DNA of 64,000 nucleotides from Ignavibacteriales bacterium. Lineage in GTDB: Bacteria > Bacteroidota > Ignavibacteria > Ignavibacteriales > Ignavibacteriaceae. Positions 51,459-59,893 of the stretch are shown piece by piece. Positions within the stretch are counted from its first letter, which is position 1; each line of letters starts with the position of its first letter. The notes under the pieces are model-generated. The model had not been told where the DNA came from. It made no database searches and saw only the letters and a program-made list of their open reading frames with translations. Position numbers and translations under genes: made by a program. The DNA is taken from positions 3,327,448 through 3,391,447 of the forward strand of contig CP054182.1 in the NCBI GenBank assembly GCA_015709675.1, given 5' to 3'.

Positions 51459-52186
51459 ACTATCCCCGCCCCTGTGTTTATAAAGATTACCAGCAGCCTC
51501 CCCTCATGCTGCATCAGAAAGTATTCAGGGCTCTGGCCAGGTTTCTCGCGAAAAAGAATATATACCTATCGAAGTCGCTGAGCTATGCCGCATATCCGCA
51601 AAGAGTTTCGGTTGAACGTCTGGATTTTGTCAGGCTGGCAATGCTTGACCTTGCGGCAAATGAAATATACTCAAAGAATATGAAAGGCAGCACCGCAGAA
51701 CTAGGGGTTTATAAGGGGGAGTTTTCAGCTGAAATTAATACTGCCTTCCCTGACAGAAAACTTTATCTGTTTGACACCTTTGAAGGATTTGACAACCGCG
51801 ATGTTTCAGCCGAACGGGAAAAAGGATATTCGAGAGGAAATCAGGATTTTTCTGATACCTCTGTTGATGCGGTCCTTTCGAGAATGCCGGTAAAACAAAA
51901 CTGCATCGTCAGAAAAGGCTATTTTCCTGAAACTGCTGAGGGGATTGATGATACGTTTGTCTTTGTAAGTATTGATACCGATCTTTATGAACCCATATAC
52001 GCAGGATTAAAATATTTTTATCCGCGCCTGGCTCAGGGGGGCTTTATCTTTGTGCATGACTATCATAATCATGAATATCCCGGAGCAAAAGAAGCTGTCG
52101 AAAAATTCTGTGTGGAGATGAGCGTGGCTTTTGTCCCCTTTCCTGATAACGGGGGTTCTGTGGTAATCAGGAAACCGCAGAGCTAA
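51455..52186 (+). CDS. TylF/MycF-family O-methyltransferase-like protein
   Basis: 243 residues. TylF-type core: GSTAELGVYKGEFSAEINTA, LYLFDTFEGFDNRDVSAE, VRKGYFPETAEGIDDTFVFV, SIDTDLYEPIYAGLKYFYP and FIFVHDYHNHEYPGAKEAVE, with acidic residues typical of the magnesium site. Members methylate sugar hydroxyls in macrolides and in surface glycans, so it may cap or decorate the product of the adjoining GT9 enzyme. It ends tail-to-tail with the next minus-strand GT4 gene, overlapping by four bases. Confidence 0.88.
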   Translation: MNYPRPCVYKDYQQPPLMLHQKVFRALARFLAKKNIYLSKSLSYAAYPQRVSVERLDFVRLAMLDLAANEIYSKNMKGSTAELGVYKGEFSAEINTAFPDRKLYLFDTFEGFDNRDVSAEREKGYSRGNQDFSDTSVDAVLSRMPVKQNCIVRKGYFPETAEGIDDTFVFVSIDTDLYEPIYAGLKYFYPRLAQGGFIFVHDYHNHEYPGAKEAVEKFCVEMSVAFVPFPDNGGSVVIRKPQS

Positions 52187-53391
52187 TAGGCTACGGACTT
52201 CAAACTTTTTCCTGAGTAACACTCCGTAAATTTTTTGGCAATACTGCTCCAAGTATAGTTTTGCAGGATAAACTCCCTGGCGTTAACTCTGATGCTTTGG
52301 GATTCATCAGGATGATTTATAACCCGAAGTATCTTCTCCACAAATATTTCTGCTGAATCTGCAACCAGTATTTCCTTTCCATCCGATGCATCAATCCCCT
52401 CCTTTCCGATAGAAGTACTGACCACAACTTTTGACAATGCCAGCATTTCAAGAACTTTAATTCTGATTCCGCCTCCGACCGAAAGCGGAACAATGCACAT
52501 ATGCTTGTCTGCAATTTCTGCAAGTAAATCCTTAACATAGCCGGTTATATTAACAGCGTCTTTTACATCAGAAGGGACGGTAAGTTTCTCAACAGCTTTA
52601 CCGTATATATGCAGACGGATGCGGGATTCACGTTTTATAAGTTCAGGCATTACCCGGTCAATAAACCACTGCAATCCGGTGTAATTGGGAATCCATTCAA
52701 GTGAACCTACATGAAAAAGAGTAAAAGGATCCGTCTCACCAGCCGGCTGGTTTAGAAATTCTTCAGTAACCCCCGCCGGGATTACCGTTGTCTCCAGCCG
52801 TGTATCAAAGGAAAGAAGTTTGTCCCTGTCAACTTGTGTGATCATCATGGCAGTATCAGTCATACCGCAAAGGCGGGGTTCGTAACGTCTGAATTTCTGA
52901 TATTGCATCCAGGCAAAAAATTTAATCAGCGGATTCTTTTGATTTTCATAAAACCGCTGCATAATCTCCATCTCAAGATTATGTTCTCTGAGAACGACCC
53001 TGATGTTTTTAATTTTCTTTATCTCCCCTGAAAGCCATGCGAGATGCAAATGATCAATGTGAACAACGTCATAATCATTCTTCAGTACAAGTTCTTTTAC
53101 TTTAGCAAGCATCTCCGGACGGATATACTTAGAGATATTATATGGAACCAGGGAAAACAGATTTTGCAGTGCCCCAACAGGTGAATCTTTTGTGTCAGCC
53201 ACTACAAAATGAGGTGTGCAGAATTCAGAGAGCACATCTGAGGCCTCTTGATTCCCCTCAGTCTGGGAATACATAACCAAATCAATTTTATGACCAAGCG
53301 CGGCAACATACTTTGTGATGTTAAATATACCTATTCTGCCCCCGGCATCAAGGGGATAAGGAACCTGGGGAGCAATCTGCAGGATTTTCAT
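52183..53391 (-). CDS. GT4 glycosyltransferase
   Basis: 402 residues, GT-B fold. N-terminal ILQIAPQVPYPLDAGGRIG (the acceptor-side loop), VDLVMYSQTEGNQEASD-like region, then the C-terminal donor side: FHVGSLEWIPNYTGLQWFI, NITGYVKDLLAEIADKHMCI, VPLSVGGGIRIKVLEMLALS, VVSTSIGKEGID. The E-x7-E pattern lies in GIRIKVLEMLA. Last gene of the wzz-wzy-wzx-GT2-GT4 unit, ATGA-coupled to the GT2 gene. Confidence 0.92.
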   Translation of the reverse strand: MKILQIAPQVPYPLDAGGRIGIFNITKYVAALGHKIDLVMYSQTEGNQEASDVLSEFCTPHFVVADTKDSPVGALQNLFSLVPYNISKYIRPEMLAKVKELVLKNDYDVVHIDHLHLAWLSGEIKKIKNIRVVLREHNLEMEIMQRFYENQKNPLIKFFAWMQYQKFRRYEPRLCGMTDTAMMITQVDRDKLLSFDTRLETTVIPAGVTEEFLNQPAGETDPFTLFHVGSLEWIPNYTGLQWFIDRVMPELIKRESRIRLHIYGKAVEKLTVPSDVKDAVNITGYVKDLLAEIADKHMCIVPLSVGGGIRIKVLEMLALSKVVVSTSIGKEGIDASDGKEILVADSAEIFVEKILRVINHPDESQSIRVNAREFILQNYTWSSIAKKFTECYSGKSLKSVAY

Positions 53392-54329
53392 TCCTGAATC
53401 CTGTATTTGCCTTTGGGATAAATAAAGAGCATCTTACAGAAAAACCATCCACGTACAATCAATTGCTTTTTCATAGTGAGCACACCGGCAATCAGGTTAA
53501 GCACTCCCCGGATGATATATCCAAGATACTGTGAAAGAAGTACGACGGGAAATCGTACTCCTTTAAACCATTTCTTAAAAAGTACGATTCTGCTTTCAGC
53601 AACATTGCGGAACTTAAACCAGGAGTAGGATCCGGTGCTTACTTCTCCGTAATGGATGATACTGGTCAGGGGATAAAAAAGAACCTTTCCGATATTCTTC
53701 TGAAATCTGCGGCAAAGGTCGGTTTCCTCGGAATAAAAGAAAAAATCTTCATCAAAACCTTTTAACCGGTTGTTTGCCTCGGCTGAAAGAAAAATAAAAC
53801 ACCCCTTAACCACATCAGTCTCAATTGGCTTTGTCCCCTCATAATAACTTGGGGCAAAGAAATTAAAAAATGCCGAACGGGGAAAAAATTTAGCCAGATA
53901 GATGCTTTCAAAAAAGATATGCCTGAGCCCGGGGAAAAGGAAAATGGACTCCTGCAATGTCATATCAGCATTCAGTACTTTACAGCCAAGGAGGACTTCT
54001 TCATTTGAGGCATCAGAATATGTTACCAGTATGGACAAGGTATCCTCAAGAAACAATGTGTCATTATTCAGGTAGAGGATATACCTTCCTTTTGCCAGAG
54101 CTGCACCCATATTATTTGCAGCTCCAAATCCCCGGTTCAATTTGTTTTTAATGATGCGCAGATCATCTGATTCAGAAAGGTGGTCAAGGATATCCCCTTC
54201 GGTAGAGCAGTTATCAACCACAATGATTTCGTATGTTACACCCTTTGTATGCTCCCTGAGAGAATCAATACACTTTGTAATAAATTCAAATGCATTGAAA
54301 TTCACAATGATTACCGAAACATCAACCAT
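53388..54329 (-). CDS. GT2 glycosyltransferase (rhamnosyltransferase-like)
   Basis: 313 residues: GT-A core with SVIIVNFNAFEFITKCI, VVDNCSTEGDILDHL, GRYILYLNNDTLFLE (DxD region), VVKGCFIFLSAEANNRLKGFD and FYSEETDLCRRF. The C-terminal 60 residues include a hydrophobic segment (VVLLSQYLGYIIRGVLNLIAG), probably membrane-associated. It overlaps wzx by eight bases and the following GT4 by four. Confidence 0.92.
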   Translation of the reverse strand: MVDVSVIIVNFNAFEFITKCIDSLREHTKGVTYEIIVVDNCSTEGDILDHLSESDDLRIIKNKLNRGFGAANNMGAALAKGRYILYLNNDTLFLEDTLSILVTYSDASNEEVLLGCKVLNADMTLQESIFLFPGLRHIFFESIYLAKFFPRSAFFNFFAPSYYEGTKPIETDVVKGCFIFLSAEANNRLKGFDEDFFFYSEETDLCRRFQKNIGKVLFYPLTSIIHYGEVSTGSYSWFKFRNVAESRIVLFKKWFKGVRFPVVLLSQYLGYIIRGVLNLIAGVLTMKKQLIVRGWFFCKMLFIYPKGKYRIQE

Positions 54330-55740
54330 TACGCACCATCATAATGATATCACGGACTTCTTTCTGTTTGTTCTCGGAGAGTACAAAACGAAATGTAAGA
54401 TAAGACACCATCAGGAGCCCCAGACCAGCCAGAATCTTCACCACTAATTCCTGATAGGTAATATAATACACAGCAACAGTGCCGGCTGAGAAAAGAAGCA
54501 ATATGGCAGTTATAAGTTTATATGAGACGAATTTTTCGATACTACTGTTTAAGAAATATAAATGCACGATTATACCCGCAAGATATCCGCACCACATTGC
54601 AATACTCATGCCGAGTGCGCCGTAAAATGAACCTGCCAGAATAAGTGATCCAATCACTATTGCGTTAAAGAATGAAAGCTTTACCATGAGCCGTTCCTTA
54701 CCTGCAGAGACCATTACTGTACCAATAAAGCTATGGAACATCATATTCAGTGTAATCCAGAATTGCAGAGCAAGAGGAAGTGAGGCCGGATCATAAGGTG
54801 CGCCTAGAAAAAGTAAAATCATTTCCCTGCTAAACGTGCCTGAAACAAAACTTAACAGGATTCCTCCGAGAGCAATAAGCAGAAAGAGATTACGGGTCAT
54901 TATTCTGAAGCTCTCTTTGTCTGCCGTATATTTTTGTGAGAGTTTTGGAAGAATGATGGTATTAAGATTATGAATCAGAAGGGTAATAGGAACAGTAAAT
55001 TTGGAAATCGCGGCAAAATACCCTACCTCTGCTTTACCAGAAAACTGACTGAGGAATAACACCGGCATTTGTATTATCGGAAGAGAAAGCAGCACTGTAC
55101 CATAGAGCGGCAGACTTGAAACAAGCAGTGAGAAATTCCCCTGTTCACTAGCTGATTTATTGCCGTACAAATCATGAAGAAAATAACTCATAACCAGTAA
55201 TTTCAGCAATCCGCCGGAAGCCATAATCACCAAAGCGAGCGTAAGCTGACTGCTGTTCTTTACTCCGAAAAACACTGAAACAAAAATAACAATCGCAAAA
55301 ACAGCCCCTGTTAATCCGGTAAGGCGGAACTTTGAATAGCCGAAGGCAATTGCCTCAAAATAATTCCATCCGGTGTTTATAAAAAATAACAGACAGATAA
55401 TGATCAGGATAGTTATATCAGAGACAGCTTCAAAATTGAAAAGGTAAATGACGGTAATAATCGAAGTAAGTAACGCTGCATAACTTAAATACATCCTGAA
55501 ATTCCGGATCAACACCGGGGCACTTTCAGGACGGGCGGCAATTTCTCTTGTAACTATCCGGCTCATACCAAGGGAAGCTATAAGCTGGGCAATGGAAACA
55601 GCCGTAAGTATTACAGAAAAGCGGCCGTACTCTTCCGGCTTAAAGACCCTTGCCAAATAAAGATAAGTAACTGCGGTGAATCCGTGCTGAATGACATTAC
55701 TGCCAAGCAGAATGATCCAGTCCTTAAGCAAACCTGCCAT
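54322..55740 (-). CDS. wzx: Wzx-type polysaccharide flippase
   Basis: 472 residues and 12 to 14 membrane helices of the MATE/MOP type. N-terminal GSNVIQHGFTAVTYLYLARV with FKPEEYGRFSVILTAVSIAQ is typical of oligosaccharide flippases. It would turn lipid-linked repeat units across the inner membrane. It lies between the Wzy-like gene and the GT2 gene, overlapping the latter. Confidence 0.92.
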   Translation of the reverse strand: MAGLLKDWIILLGSNVIQHGFTAVTYLYLARVFKPEEYGRFSVILTAVSIAQLIASLGMSRIVTREIAARPESAPVLIRNFRMYLSYAALLTSIITVIYLFNFEAVSDITILIIICLLFFINTGWNYFEAIAFGYSKFRLTGLTGAVFAIVIFVSVFFGVKNSSQLTLALVIMASGGLLKLLVMSYFLHDLYGNKSASEQGNFSLLVSSLPLYGTVLLSLPIIQMPVLFLSQFSGKAEVGYFAAISKFTVPITLLIHNLNTIILPKLSQKYTADKESFRIMTRNLFLLIALGGILLSFVSGTFSREMILLFLGAPYDPASLPLALQFWITLNMMFHSFIGTVMVSAGKERLMVKLSFFNAIVIGSLILAGSFYGALGMSIAMWCGYLAGIIVHLYFLNSSIEKFVSYKLITAILLLFSAGTVAVYYITYQELVVKILAGLGLLMVSYLTFRFVLSENKQKEVRDIIMMVRNG

Positions 55741-55743
55741 GTA

Positions 55744-57087
55744 TCAGGAATCGCTTTTTAACGGTGTGAACACTTTTTCTGAGTAGTTCTTGTGAAACTC
55801 GACAGCTTTAATAATCAGATAAACTGATACAAGACTAATAAGCCAGATTGATACCTTTGTTACCAGAATCATAAAACTCATCCCTATTCCGATATAAATA
55901 TAACTCAACAGCAAAAGATCAGTAATCTTGCCGCGCTCGTAAAACCGCATCCAAAAGAATGAGGCCAGCAGACCCGTTAAAAATGGAGGAATGAACAGGC
56001 CAAATAATCCAAAATCCTGATGCAGATAGCGGTAAACTGTTGAAGTATTGCTCCACATGGGTATAAAAAAGCCCTTATCATACATTTCGGGAGCTTTCAC
56101 CAGATCGAACTTGCTAAGAATATTATAAACAGAGAAGAACGTTGTTTCTCCGGGAGGAAATTCTTTTTCAAAATCTTTATCAAGATATTTGCTTAATACA
56201 CCTGCATGACTTGATATATAAAGATACAAGGAGGGAGTTATGAAGAAGCCCCCCGCCGTTTTGTTGAGTGATGAACTTGCGGCTTTATATGATTCGAAGG
56301 TTCCTCTAAAAGTACGAACCAGCCCTGCCGAACCAATGACCAATCCGATAATAATTAAAAGAGGAAGTATTGAACTTTTATTAAAAAAACTTTTTGAACC
56401 CTGGGATGAATTCGCCTGAATAGAGTAGCGGCTCAGAAAAATAACACTTATGAACATCATAAATGCAAATAAAATACCTGCTCTGCCAACATTTGCTAGT
56501 TCACGCAGAATAACTCCGATAAACGGGCTTAATGAAAGCAGACCGACTTTTCCTTCCTTAGCCACTTTAATTCCGGCAAAAAATACTCCCGCAAACGCCA
56601 TGACAAATGCGTAAGGAATAAGTCCTTCTATTTTATTCTCGACACGAAGACGATAAATCACATTATAATTGATAAGGACTTTGGTCAGACTCCCGAACAT
56701 ATCAATAAGTACAAACCAGTGGTGAACAGCCGAAACAATACCAATAAAACTGCAGAGGAAGATGAGTCGGTTCAACAATTTATCATTTTCGAAGAATATT
56801 TTATACAGAGGATCAGATCCCGCTGAGACTGAACTCCTAGATTCAAAAGCCTTTTTAATGGCTGGATATAAGAGAGATCCAAACAAAAAGGAAAGCGAAC
56901 CGGCAAATACCACCAGCCAGAAACGGTCGGATAAGTCAAAATATGCCATCAGTTTCATTTCATAAAATGAAACCATGCCTGCCCAGAGCGCAAAGTAAAA
57001 AGAGATGTGATTAAACCATTTGCCGAGAACCGCGCGGGACACAACTATTGCCAGAAATGAAACCAGCAAAAAGAGTCCGAAATACAT
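55744..57087 (-). CDS. Wzy-type O-antigen/oligosaccharide repeat polymerase-like membrane protein
   Basis: 447 residues and about 11 membrane helices with one large central periplasmic loop (about 255-345; RTFRGTFESYKAASSSL ... KDFEKEFPPGETTFFSVYNI). This, with location between Wzz and Wzx, points to a polysaccharide polymerase; polymerase sequences vary so widely that the name rests on context and topology. Its ATG shares a base with the wzz stop (TGATG). Confidence 0.8.
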   Translation of the reverse strand: MYFGLFLLVSFLAIVVSRAVLGKWFNHISFYFALWAGMVSFYEMKLMAYFDLSDRFWLVVFAGSLSFLFGSLLYPAIKKAFESRSSVSAGSDPLYKIFFENDKLLNRLIFLCSFIGIVSAVHHWFVLIDMFGSLTKVLINYNVIYRLRVENKIEGLIPYAFVMAFAGVFFAGIKVAKEGKVGLLSLSPFIGVILRELANVGRAGILFAFMMFISVIFLSRYSIQANSSQGSKSFFNKSSILPLLIIIGLVIGSAGLVRTFRGTFESYKAASSSLNKTAGGFFITPSLYLYISSHAGVLSKYLDKDFEKEFPPGETTFFSVYNILSKFDLVKAPEMYDKGFFIPMWSNTSTVYRYLHQDFGLFGLFIPPFLTGLLASFFWMRFYERGKITDLLLLSYIYIGIGMSFMILVTKVSIWLISLVSVYLIIKAVEFHKNYSEKVFTPLKSDS

Positions 57088-58307
57088 CAGTTGTCAGAAA
57101 CCCTGAAAAATCTTTTACACCAGTTTGCAAATCCTCTCATCTTTACTTCAAGTGCATTGGATGCTGTATCGGTTTTCAGAAAATATTCATTCGTAAAAAC
57201 AATAACCGCAACGCCAAAAAAGCTTATAAAGAAGCCGAAGAGCACAATCAGCATTCTCTTGGGACTATCCTTAAGCATGGGGGGAACTGCCGGGTCGAGA
57301 ACCATTACTGTTGGAAGGCTTTTTTGTTCCTCAACTTTAGCCTGTTCATACAGAGGCAGTACTACCTCCAGTATTTTTGATTGTATCTCTATCTCACGGA
57401 AATACCGGAAATACTGAAGTGTTAGAGAAGGGACTTCCTTGAACGGAAGAAATACATTTGACGGATTAGAGAGCTTGTCCGAGAGTTTCAGTTCGCTAAC
57501 TTTGTTCTTAAGCAATTTCAGTTCAGCCTCTACAAGCGCCGCCTGCTGTGATGTCTTTCCAAACTGTTCCTGCATGAGAAGCAGGGCTATCTCCTGTTTT
57601 ACAATCTGTGATTCCAGTTCGGCAGAAGCTTTTACCGCTGCCTCAAGCTGTTCAGGCACGGCAAATACGCCGTACTTCTTCTGGAATATATATAAAGAAT
57701 CCTCTGCGTTTTTAAGATCAAGAACATTTTGCAGATAACGTTTTTCTATAAACAGACGGTTATTTGTGGCTTGCTCCACATTGATTTTCCGGTTGAGACT
57801 GTCCAGGAGAACAACAAAATAATTTGCCATTTCAGCGGCAAGTTTTGGATCTTCGTTTATAACCTCAATCTCTATCATACCCCATTCATTCGGAGAAAAA
57901 ACCACATCTTTGGTGAAAGCTCTTAAGATTTTATCGGTATTACCGTCATCAATCTCATAATATTCCGCAAGATTATATCTTTCCACTACATGAACAAGTG
58001 ACGTGCGGGAATTCAGAATACCGAGCAGCATATCCTCAGAGGAAGAGGAAATTCCAAAAAGTTTAGCTCCGAGAGCCGCTGTAGAAGATTTACCGCCAAG
58101 GAGTCCTGTGAGTCCGCCAAGCCCCATTTCGGTGCCCTGGGGTACAACAACAACTGTAGATGCCTTAAATTTCTCCGGAATCAGATACGAAATAACGACT
58201 GAGACCGCTGTAATGAATATGACAATCGAAAGGATTAAACTCTTCCATTTGTACATAACACCCAGGTAATCTATAAGACCCGGTTTTTTGCTTTGTTCGA
58301 GCTCCAA
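57087..58307 (-). CDS. wzz: Wzz-type polysaccharide chain-length determinant
   Basis: 406 residues with the two-helix PCP layout: first membrane helix about 18-40 (SLILSIVIFITAVSVVISYL), a periplasmic alpha-helical coiled-coil body, and second helix about 355-380 preceded by the proline-rich MVLDPAVPPMLKDSPKR. No kinase domain, so a PCP-1-type. TTG start supported by AGGA 6 bases upstream. First gene of the minus-strand polysaccharide unit. Confidence 0.92.
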   Translation of the reverse strand: MELEQSKKPGLIDYLGVMYKWKSLILSIVIFITAVSVVISYLIPEKFKASTVVVVPQGTEMGLGGLTGLLGGKSSTAALGAKLFGISSSSEDMLLGILNSRTSLVHVVERYNLAEYYEIDDGNTDKILRAFTKDVVFSPNEWGMIEIEVINEDPKLAAEMANYFVVLLDSLNRKINVEQATNNRLFIEKRYLQNVLDLKNAEDSLYIFQKKYGVFAVPEQLEAAVKASAELESQIVKQEIALLLMQEQFGKTSQQAALVEAELKLLKNKVSELKLSDKLSNPSNVFLPFKEVPSLTLQYFRYFREIEIQSKILEVVLPLYEQAKVEEQKSLPTVMVLDPAVPPMLKDSPKRMLIVLFGFFISFFGVAVIVFTNEYFLKTDTASNALEVKMRGFANWCKRFFRVSDN

Positions 58308-58334
58308 ATACTATCCTATGCTAAAAAAATTAAT

Positions 58335-58366
58335 ATAATTTAGTAAATTAACGAGTAATATTTCAA
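58335..58366 (-). promoter_or_regulatory. Candidate promoter of the wzz operon
   Basis: On the minus strand TTGAAA (58366-58361), 18 bases, TAAATTAT (58342-58335), about 30 bases before the wzz start. The DNA here is very AT-rich, so the match is modest evidence. Confidence 0.35.
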
Positions 58367-58419
58367 AAAAAAACCTGATTCAGCCGGGGGAAAGAAATGC
58401 CCCCGCCGGAAGACACCAG

Positions 58420-59172
58420 ATGTCCGATAAAATTCAAAAAGAAAAAGAGTTTCATAATCACGCCTTCTCCGATAAACGGAGATCCAAACTGGATTCAATT
58501 TACACGATCGTTGAACCCAGCCGGTCTTTTTATCAGAGTCTGATCTCATCAGAATGCAGAGGCAAAAAGGTACTTGAATATGGATGCGGTCCTGGCAGCC
58601 AGTCCTATCTGCTGGCCTCCAAAGGCGCCGAGGTCACCGGAATAGATATCTCTGAAGTAGCGATTGAACAGGCAGTCGAAAAAGCTGAAAAAGAAGGTCT
58701 TAAGATTGAATTCAGGGTGGCGAACGCTGAAGAACTCGATTTCAGGGATAATGAATTTGACCTGATATGCGGAAGCGCAATTATCCATCATTTGGATATT
58801 GAAAAATCTTTCAAATCCGTTACCAGAGTTCTTAAATCAAACGGGGAGTGTATTTTTTTTGAACCCCTGGGCCACAATATTTTCATTAATCTTTTCCGCA
58901 AACTTACTCCCGGACTTAGAACAGAGGATGAACATCCCCTTACGAGCGGAGAATTAGAGACCATCAAAAATTACTTTTTTGAGAGCAAAATCCGCTATTT
59001 TCATCTGATTAGTCTGTTTTTAATCCCTTTTACCCGATTCCGCTTTTTCCCTGGGCTGCTTAGTTTTACCGAATTTCTTGACAAAATTCTCTTTAAAATC
59101 CTGCCATTTCTTAAAAATCAGGCCTGGATTGTCGTAATTCACCTGAAAAGACCCAAAAAAGCACAGAACTGA
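58420..59172 (+). CDS. Class I SAM-dependent methyltransferase (UbiE/Methyltransf_11-like)
   Basis: 250 residues. Motif I KVLEYGCGPGSQSYLLASKG, acidic motif II VTGIDISEVAIEQA, motif IV DLICGSAIIHHLDI, motif V/VI VLKSNGECIFFEPLGHN. After the core, residues 165-245 hold hydrophobic and aromatic segments (YFHLISLFLIPFTRFRFFPG), suggesting a membrane-associated or lipid/polyprenol substrate. GGAAG lies 7 bases before the ATG. Divergent from wzz; possibly part of the same polysaccharide locus. Confidence 0.9.
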   Translation: MSDKIQKEKEFHNHAFSDKRRSKLDSIYTIVEPSRSFYQSLISSECRGKKVLEYGCGPGSQSYLLASKGAEVTGIDISEVAIEQAVEKAEKEGLKIEFRVANAEELDFRDNEFDLICGSAIIHHLDIEKSFKSVTRVLKSNGECIFFEPLGHNIFINLFRKLTPGLRTEDEHPLTSGELETIKNYFFESKIRYFHLISLFLIPFTRFRFFPGLLSFTEFLDKILFKILPFLKNQAWIVVIHLKRPKKAQN

Positions 59173-59175
59173 CGC

Positions 59176-59190
59176 CGGTAAATTTTACCG
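59176..59190. other. Short palindrome after the methyltransferase gene
   Basis: CGGTAAA-T-TTTACCG, directly after the stop codon. The centre is only one base, so it would be a poor RNA hairpin unless the stem is frayed; possible weak terminator. Confidence 0.3.
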
Positions 59191-59444
59191 CTCGTCCTGT
59201 TTTGTTGTGATTTAATTAAAAACCGGATTATATTGTTCTGTTCTTTTACTGAAAACTTGATGAGGCCGGAAATGTGCTTCGGAACACTCCAGTAAATATG
59301 CAATTCCCGGTACATGAAACTTTTTTACCCATATGAACATCTAATCAGGTAAAATGAGCAATCTTTACGGCGGATTTAAAATGCCGGAACTAAAATTTAA
59401 TTACTATTTGTTATCGTGCTAAAACGGAGGTCATTTAAGGTTTC

Positions 59445-59479
59445 TTGATACTTTCTTAAAATAGTCAAAACTGTATCAA
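59445..59479. promoter_or_regulatory. Spaced inverted repeat upstream of the small unknown gene
   Basis: TTGATAC (59445-59451) and GTATCAA (59473-59479) are a perfect 7-bp inverted repeat with 21 bases between (two turns), ending 20 bases before the ATG at 59500. Half-sites two turns apart suit a dimer-of-dimers regulator. The 327 bases between 59173 and 59499 otherwise show only the palindrome at 59176. Confidence 0.4.
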
Positions 59480-59499
59480 CTAAAAGAAGGATGTGTACT

Positions 59500-59748
59500 A
59501 TGAACACTCTTAAAGCACGGATCGAAAACCCGCTTTCTGATTTGATAAGCGATGATATCTATGAACTGCTGAATTCCCATCAGCTTATTGATGAAAAAGC
59601 CGTCAGAGATTATCACATCAGAAAAAAATTCAGACAAATGCGGCACGAAAAAGTCAGCGCAGGTGATGCTATTGACAACATCAGAGAACAGTATCCTTAC
59701 CTGCAGTTTGATACTATCAGAAAAATTGTTTATCAAATAAATAAATAA
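59500..59748 (+). CDS. Small hypothetical protein (82 residues)
   Basis: MNTLKARIENPLSDLISDD... 82 residues, strongly charged, probably all helical, no signal or membrane segment. Blocks YELLNSHQLIDEKAVRDY, HIRKKFRQMRHEKVSAGDA and YPYLQFDTIRKIVYQ read like a helix-turn-helix-type small regulator, but I do not recognise the family. The start at 59500 is chosen because AAGAAGG ends 9 bases upstream; the ATG at 59491 abuts that site. Confidence 0.7.
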   Translation: MNTLKARIENPLSDLISDDIYELLNSHQLIDEKAVRDYHIRKKFRQMRHEKVSAGDAIDNIREQYPYLQFDTIRKIVYQINK

Positions 59749-59761
59749 TTTTAAATAGTGC

Positions 59762-59792
59762 TTGACAGAACATCAAAAATTTTCTAATTTTG
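59762..59792 (+). promoter_or_regulatory. Bacteroidota-type promoter
   Basis: TTGACA (59762-59767), 17 bases, TAATTTTG (59785-59792). This is an exact match to TTG and TAnnTTTG with ideal spacing. Transcription would start at about 59798, at the beginning of the structured region that follows. Confidence 0.75.
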
Positions 59793-59797
59793 TGATG

Positions 59798-59882
59798 TCT
59801 TGTCTGTAGGTTTCTCCCCTGGCCTACGGACCTTAGTAAGAGACAGCCCAGTGTATCCCCCAGCGCTGGGCTTTATTATTTT
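59798..59882 (+). ncRNA. Candidate structured small RNA or leader/attenuator with two C-rich loops
   Basis: Hairpin 1: GTCTGTAGG (59802-59810) with CCTACGGAC (59823-59831), nine pairs including one U-G, loop TTTCTCCCCTGG. Hairpin 2: AGCCCAGTG (59845-59853) with CGCTGGGCT (59864-59872), loop TATCCCCCAG, followed by TTTATTATTTT, an intrinsic terminator. An alternative pairing TGTCT (59801-59805) with AGACA (59841-59845) exists. The promoter at 59762, two hairpins and a terminator make a transcript of about 85 bases. It ends about two bases before the GGAG ribosome-binding site of the DUF3098 gene, so an attenuator is equally possible. I do not recognise it as a named RNA family. Confidence 0.6.
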
Positions 59883-59893
59883 ATGGAGCAAGA

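Noticed and set aside
44913-58307. Capsule export by an ABC (Wzm/Wzt) route
   Set aside because: No ABC exporter is present; Wzx, Wzy and Wzz are recognisable instead.
59798-59882. 6S RNA, SRP RNA, tmRNA or preQ1 riboswitch
   Set aside because: Too short for 6S or tmRNA, no SRP tetraloop/asymmetric-loop motif, and no preQ1 pseudoknot pattern is seen.
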